Assembly: GCF_002860255.1 (NCBI RefSeq)
Contig: NZ_PGVE01000024.1
Location: 39,467-103,466, forward strand
Source of the DNA: Neobacillus cucumis
GTDB taxonomy: Bacteria > Bacillota > Bacilli > Bacillales > Cytobacillaceae
Direction of reading: 5' to 3'
DNA: 64,000 nt
Part shown: positions 60,780-64,000 of the stretch, piece after piece
Position numbering within the stretch: the stretch's first letter is position 1
Layout: the number at the start of each line of letters is the position of its first letter
Position numbers and translations under genes: made by a program
The notes under the pieces: generated by a model
What the model saw: the letters and a program-made list of their open reading frames with translations, nothing else
The model's database searches: none
Told to the model about the DNA's origin: nothing

Positions 60780-61700
60780 TTATTTTTCTAAAAATGATTT
60801 CTTGAAAAATTCGAGCTGTTTATCCAGGGTAACCGGGTCACTGAAGGAAGCGCCATTCCCTTCCATTTCATAGACATGATGGTTCTTAACAGCAGGAATA
60901 TTCTTATAGGACTCCGTTTGCTGGAAGGACGTATCAGCATCTGAATATTTGCTTAGAATCACATAGTCACCGGCATACTCAGGAAGGACCTCTGAAGAAA
61001 TCGCATAATAACCAGACTTCAACGCCATTTCCTTCACCTTTTCAGGCATCTTCAAGTTCATCGCCTGATACAAGATTTCCGTTCCACGCGCCCAGTTATT
61101 GCCGAATACATAAAGATCTTTGTTATATGCTTCCATGACAGATACGGTCGCATTTTCACCGATTTTCGCACGAATCTCTGTTCCAGCTTCGTCAGCACGC
61201 TTTTTGAAGTCATCGACCCAAGCTTGAGCTTCTTTTTCCTTGTTTAATAGTTTACCAATTTCAACATGCTGGGAGAGATAATCCAATTTTCCCCATGTAT
61301 AAGTGACAGTAGGGGCAATTTCCTTTAACTTATCGAGGTTTTTAATATTGGATAACCCAATAATTAAATCTGGATTTAATTCAATAATCTTCTCTAAATT
61401 CTCATCAGACACTTCGGCCACATCTTTTAACTCATTTTTAAAAGTAGGGCTATTTTTAGACCAAACATCGACTCCGACCACATTTACTCCTAAAGAGAGG
61501 ACATTACCGGTGAAGCCGGAGAGCAAAACCACCCGTTTCGGGTGCGTCGGTACTTCGACAGGACCCGTTTCTGATTGATATGTAAAGGTTTTGGCTTCTT
61601 TTTTAGAAGCTGTACTTGCTGTTTTTTCAGATGAAGAATGGCTGCAGGCACTAATAATTAACACTAAGAGCAGAATAATCGGGAATAATAGCTTTTTCAT
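60780..61700 (-). CDS. Siderophore-binding lipoprotein (FecB/FhuD family)
   Basis: A 306-residue extracellular solute-binding protein. Lipoprotein signal LLFPIILLLVLIISAC (cysteine ~19), then a two-lobe PBP fold with PKRVVLLSGFTGNVLSLGV, ELNPDLIIGLS and AIKNHHVYEMEGN-like segment (PAVKNHHVYEME). It delivers ferric siderophore to the permeases. AAAGGAGACG is the ribosome site; its start lies 50 bases inside the ATPase gene, so the two are coupled. Confidence 0.9.
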   Translation of the reverse strand: MKKLLFPIILLLVLIISACSHSSSEKTASTASKKEAKTFTYQSETGPVEVPTHPKRVVLLSGFTGNVLSLGVNVVGVDVWSKNSPTFKNELKDVAEVSDENLEKIIELNPDLIIGLSNIKNLDKLKEIAPTVTYTWGKLDYLSQHVEIGKLLNKEKEAQAWVDDFKKRADEAGTEIRAKIGENATVSVMEAYNKDLYVFGNNWARGTEILYQAMNLKMPEKVKEMALKSGYYAISSEVLPEYAGDYVILSKYSDADTSFQQTESYKNIPAVKNHHVYEMEGNGASFSDPVTLDKQLEFFKKSFLEK

Positions 61701-62496
61701 TTGAATCGTCTCCTTTAATTAAATGATAGGTAAGGCACATAGGTTTATTGGTTCGAGGATCTCTGCCAATTTCAGCGTCGATTTGAAAAACCTCTTGGAG
61801 CACGTCTCGGGTCATCACTTCTTCACAATCTCCGGCCTTCACGATGTGGCCGTTTTTCATGGCAATCATAAAGTCCGCGAATCGGGCCGCGTGATTTAAA
61901 TCATGAAGGACCATAACAATTGTACGTCCCTGTTCTATGTTCAGCTTCTGTAAAAGCTCCAGCACCTCGAGCTGATGGGCCATATCTAAATAAGTAGTGG
62001 GCTCATCGAGAAAGATAATGTCTGTTTCTTGCGCAAGCGCCATGGCTATCCAGACGCGCTGCCGCTGTCCGCCTGATAAGGCATCGATAGGGCGGAACTT
62101 GAAGTCGCTCGTTCCTGTTACTTCCAAGGCCCAGTCAATCACTTCCATATCTCTTTTCGTGAGACGCCCGAAGCCTTTTTGATAGGGGAAGCGGCCATAA
62201 GAGACAAGTTCACCAACCGTTAGTCCGCCGGCACTTTCAGGGGATTGCGGAAGAATCGCCATTTTGGTTGCCAGTAGCTTTGTGTTTTCCTTTGAAATGT
62301 CTTTCCCATCTAATACGACAGCACCAGATTGCTGCGAAATAATCCGGGTAATCGCTTTTAATAGCGTCGATTTTCCACAGCCATTCGAGCCAATGATTGC
62401 CGTCACTTTTCGATCAGGTATAGTCACACTGAGATTTTTCACAATGAGCTGTTCGCCATAGCCAATTGTTAAATCATTTGTATATAATCGGACCAT
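61651..62496 (-). CDS. Iron-siderophore ABC transporter ATP-binding protein
   Basis: A 281-residue FecE/FhuC-type ATPase. Walker A IGSNGCGKSTLL (~36-47), signature LSGGQRQRVWIAMALAQ (~140), Walker B DIIFLDEPTTYLDM (~160), H-loop VMVLHDLNHA. GGAGG before the ATG. First gene of the operon ATPase - binding protein - permease - permease, all overlapping or close. A Fur box overlaps the promoter region at 62533-62550, so the operon should be induced by iron shortage. Confidence 0.93.
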   Translation of the reverse strand: MVRLYTNDLTIGYGEQLIVKNLSVTIPDRKVTAIIGSNGCGKSTLLKAITRIISQQSGAVVLDGKDISKENTKLLATKMAILPQSPESAGGLTVGELVSYGRFPYQKGFGRLTKRDMEVIDWALEVTGTSDFKFRPIDALSGGQRQRVWIAMALAQETDIIFLDEPTTYLDMAHQLEVLELLQKLNIEQGRTIVMVLHDLNHAARFADFMIAMKNGHIVKAGDCEEVMTRDVLQEVFQIDAEIGRDPRTNKPMCLTYHLIKGDDSNEKAIIPDYSALSVNY

Positions 62497-62532
62497 TTGT
62501 AAACCTCCTTAACATAAGATTGATCCGTTCAA

Positions 62533-62550
62533 TTGATAATGATTATCATT
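62533..62550. promoter_or_regulatory. Fur box of the siderophore operon
   Basis: TTGATAATGATTATCATT, matching the consensus GATAATGATTATCATTATC in its core palindrome; 37 bases before the ATPase start. Confidence 0.88.
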
Positions 62551-62664
62551 TTCGATATTAACTATATGTTGAATGACAATAGGCTGTCAATAACTTTTTT
62601 GGAGAAGTGTGAATAAACAAGATCATTTATTAAAATTTTGTGAAAAAAATAAAAAATGTTTGAT

Positions 62665-62682
62665 ATTGATAATCGTTTTCAA
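62665..62682. promoter_or_regulatory. Fur-like box of the reductase gene, distal
   Basis: TATTGATAATCGTTTTCAA; imperfect Fur palindrome with the 7-1-7 unit TGATAAT-C-GTTTTCA. Confidence 0.65.
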
Positions 62683-62696
62683 TTACAATACGATTA

Positions 62697-62714
62697 ACTG
62701 ATAATGTTTATCAA
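62697..62714. promoter_or_regulatory. Fur box of the reductase gene, proximal
   Basis: ACTGATAATGTTTATCAA; TGATAA / TTATCA palindrome ending 15 bases before the ATG. Confidence 0.75.
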
Positions 62715-62729
62715 TTGGAGGGGCGCCTA

Positions 62730-63770
62730 ATGGAATTATTTGATGTGACAATCATCGGTGGAGGACCAGCAGGGCTTTACTCTGCTTTTTATAGCGGATT
62801 AAGAGAAATGAAAACGAAGCTAATCGAATTTCAGCCGCAGTTAGGCGGGAAGTTACATATTTATCCTGAAAAAATGATTTGGGATGTAGGGGGACAGACC
62901 CCAATTCCGGGAGCAAAACTAATGGAACAGCTGGTGGCTCAAGGATTAACGTTTAATCCTGACGTCGTGTTAAATGAAAAGGTGGAGTCGATTAGTCGCA
63001 ATGAAGAAGGGGTGTTTGTCTTACAGGCTGCCTCAGGCCAGAAACATTTTTCGAAAACGGTCATTGTGGCGATCGGCAGCGGCATTCTGAAACCTCAAAA
63101 ACTCGAAATTCAAGGAGCCGAGAGATTTGAAGTGTCCAATTTAAACTATACGGTCAAATCACTTAAGCATTTCAAGGATAAAACGGTGATTATTTCAGGC
63201 GGCGGAAATAGCGCGATTGATTGGGCCAATGAGTTAGAGTCGATTGCAAAAAAGGTATATGTCACGTATCGAAAGGATTCTTTAAAAGGCCACGAGGCCC
63301 AGGCCACCCAGTTATTAAGCAGTTCGGCGGTTTGTTTGCCGCATACATCGATTACGAAACTGATGGCAAGCCCCGAGCAGGATGTTATTGAAAAAGTAGA
63401 GCTAACGAACTTTGAAACAGGGGAGGTATCCTACCTGCCTATTGATGAAGTGATCATTAACCACGGCTATGAACAGGATGCAGCGCTGCTGAAGAATAGC
63501 AGTTTGGATATTGCCTTAGTCGATCAATATTATATTGCGGGTAATGCGGCGAGCGAGTCTTCGGTCGAGGGACTGTATGCAGCGGGAGATATCCTGATGC
63601 ACGATGGAAAAGTCCAATTAATTTCTGGTGCTTTTCAAGATGCGGCCAATGCGGTAAATAAAGCCAAACAATGGATCCAGCCGGATGCGCAAAAAAGCGC
63701 GATGGTTTCTTCGCATAATGAAGTGTTTAAGCAGCGGAATAAGGAATTGGTGAGGCAATTAATTAAATAG
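62730..63770 (+). CDS. Ferredoxin/flavodoxin-NADP+ reductase-like flavoprotein
   Basis: A 346-residue thioredoxin-reductase-like FNR (YumC/YcgT type). FAD site VTIIGGGPAGLYSAFYSGLR at the N-terminus, NADP site VIISGGGNSAIDWANELESI near 157, second FAD motif GLYAAGDILMHDGKVQLISGAFQDAANAVN near 285. It lacks the CxxC of thioredoxin reductase, as the group does. ATG 62730 with GGAGGGG upstream; a TTG start at 62715 overlaps the Fur box and ribosome site. Two Fur boxes indicate iron control, suggesting a role in reducing imported iron-siderophore or feeding electrons to heme breakdown. Confidence 0.92.
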   Translation: MELFDVTIIGGGPAGLYSAFYSGLREMKTKLIEFQPQLGGKLHIYPEKMIWDVGGQTPIPGAKLMEQLVAQGLTFNPDVVLNEKVESISRNEEGVFVLQAASGQKHFSKTVIVAIGSGILKPQKLEIQGAERFEVSNLNYTVKSLKHFKDKTVIISGGGNSAIDWANELESIAKKVYVTYRKDSLKGHEAQATQLLSSSAVCLPHTSITKLMASPEQDVIEKVELTNFETGEVSYLPIDEVIINHGYEQDAALLKNSSLDIALVDQYYIAGNAASESSVEGLYAAGDILMHDGKVQLISGAFQDAANAVNKAKQWIQPDAQKSAMVSSHNEVFKQRNKELVRQLIK

Positions 63771-63785
63771 AATGGAGGAGTTCAT

Positions 63786-63893
63786 GTGTTTGTACAATTG
63801 AAAAAGACAGTCGTGACATAGGAAAATGCCGAAAAAATAGTTTCCCGTTTTAGTAGGGAGGGGCTAATTGAAAGTGCCCAAGAAAGCCATTAG
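63786..63893 (+). pseudogene. Broken hmoA-like heme monooxygenase gene
   Basis: From GTG 63786 the frame reads V-F-V-Q-L-K-K-T-V-V-T, then TAG (63819-63821), then E-N-A-E-K-I-V-S-R-F-S-R-E-G-L-I-E in the same frame. From memory of the family, this is the N-terminal pattern of HmoA/IsdG-like heme-degrading monooxygenases, which follow this reductase in related Bacillaceae. After GLIE the sequence changes into a tandem repeat and a second stop (TAG 63891-63893). GGAGGAG stands 5 bases before the GTG. The rest of the gene is absent from the window. Confidence 0.7.
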
Positions 63894-64000
63894 TTACGGT
63901 GTAAGGTCACAAAAAAAATTAATTAAGCCCAAGGAGGCCATCAGAAAGGGTGTAAGGTCACAAAAAAAATTAATTAAGCCCAAGGAGGCCATCAGAAAGG
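63871..64000 (+). repeat. 51-bp perfect tandem repeat, cut by the window end
   Basis: Two identical 51-bp units (63898-63948 and 63949-63999), beginning GGTGTAAGGTCACAAAAAAA and ending GCCATCAGAAAG, with the first base of a third at 64000. A degenerate partial unit precedes them (63871-63897). A frame from TTG 63868 (GGGAGGGG upstream) reads through as a 17-residue repeat GVRSQKKLIKPKEAIRK; whether it is translated is not known. Confidence 0.9.

Noticed and set aside
63868..64000. Repeat-encoded protein from TTG 63868 as a confirmed gene
   Set aside because: The frame arises inside a broken hmoA-like gene and is cut by the window; kept as a repeat and a finding, not as a CDS.

Overview
This window is chromosomal DNA of an endospore-forming Bacillaceae bacterium, most like Neobacillus/Bacillus. 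The evidence is a run of sporulation and cell-envelope genes (ywzB, ywmB, murA, spoIID, spoIIQ, pbpC-like, spoIIID, mbl, fabZ, ywpF, ssbB, ywqA) in roughly the order known from Bacillus, many TTG/GTG starts, strong AGGAGG ribosome sites and simple hairpin-T terminators. No plasmid, phage or CRISPR features were seen.

Layout. 1-1.14 kb: 3' end of nuoN (respiratory complex I). 1.3-18.8 kb: a block inserted between nuoN and ywzB that is almost entirely general-stress genes. It contains rsbV-rsbW-sigB with the Bacillus cereus-type signalling module rsbY (response regulator-PP2C phosphatase), rsbK (hybrid histidine kinase) and rsbM (CheR-like methyltransferase). Around it lie dps, a cardiolipin synthase, MscS-, CNNM-, CorA- and TrkA-C-type membrane proteins, csbD, a GlsB-like membrane protein and a YflT-like protein. 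I can place 13 sigma-B-like promoters in this block (-35 GTTT.., 13-15 bp, -10 GGGTAT-like) and two more at 47.7 kb (yfkM) and 50.3 kb (gsiB).

19-33 kb: the conserved sporulation/envelope core from ywzB to ssbB. 33-35 kb: a cell-wall protein with a 3D domain under a WalR-type box. 35.3-40.9 kb: a purine and nucleoside salvage cluster (pbuE-like efflux, deoD, a TrmB-family regulator, a NupC transporter, an NCS2 purine permease) with matching TTACYA-N6-TRGTAA palindromes before pbuE and nupC. 41-58 kb: mixed accessory genes, including a GerPF-like protein, an N-acetylmuramoyl-L-alanine amidase, a MarR/methyltransferase pair, a diguanylate cyclase, PhzF, DoxX, two coiled-coil proteins, GsiB, aldehyde dehydrogenase, a dimethylargininase-like enzyme, two CBO0543-like membrane proteins and the SNF2 helicase YwqA. 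58.7-64 kb: a Fur-box-flanked siderophore ABC transporter, a ferredoxin-NADP reductase-like flavoprotein, and an hmoA-like gene broken by a stop codon and running into a perfect 51-bp tandem repeat cut by the window edge.

Intergenic space is rich in small repeats: three GC-rich ~130-bp palindromes; two copies of a ~122-bp element placed just after stop codons; hairpins with GGGGACGGTTCTC; a scattered GGTGCCTGTCACC-type motif that also lies inside two genes; two arrays with ~21-bp period; and a 162-bp MITE with an 8-bp target duplication. All functional names come from reading the sequence and family knowledge; no database search was run.
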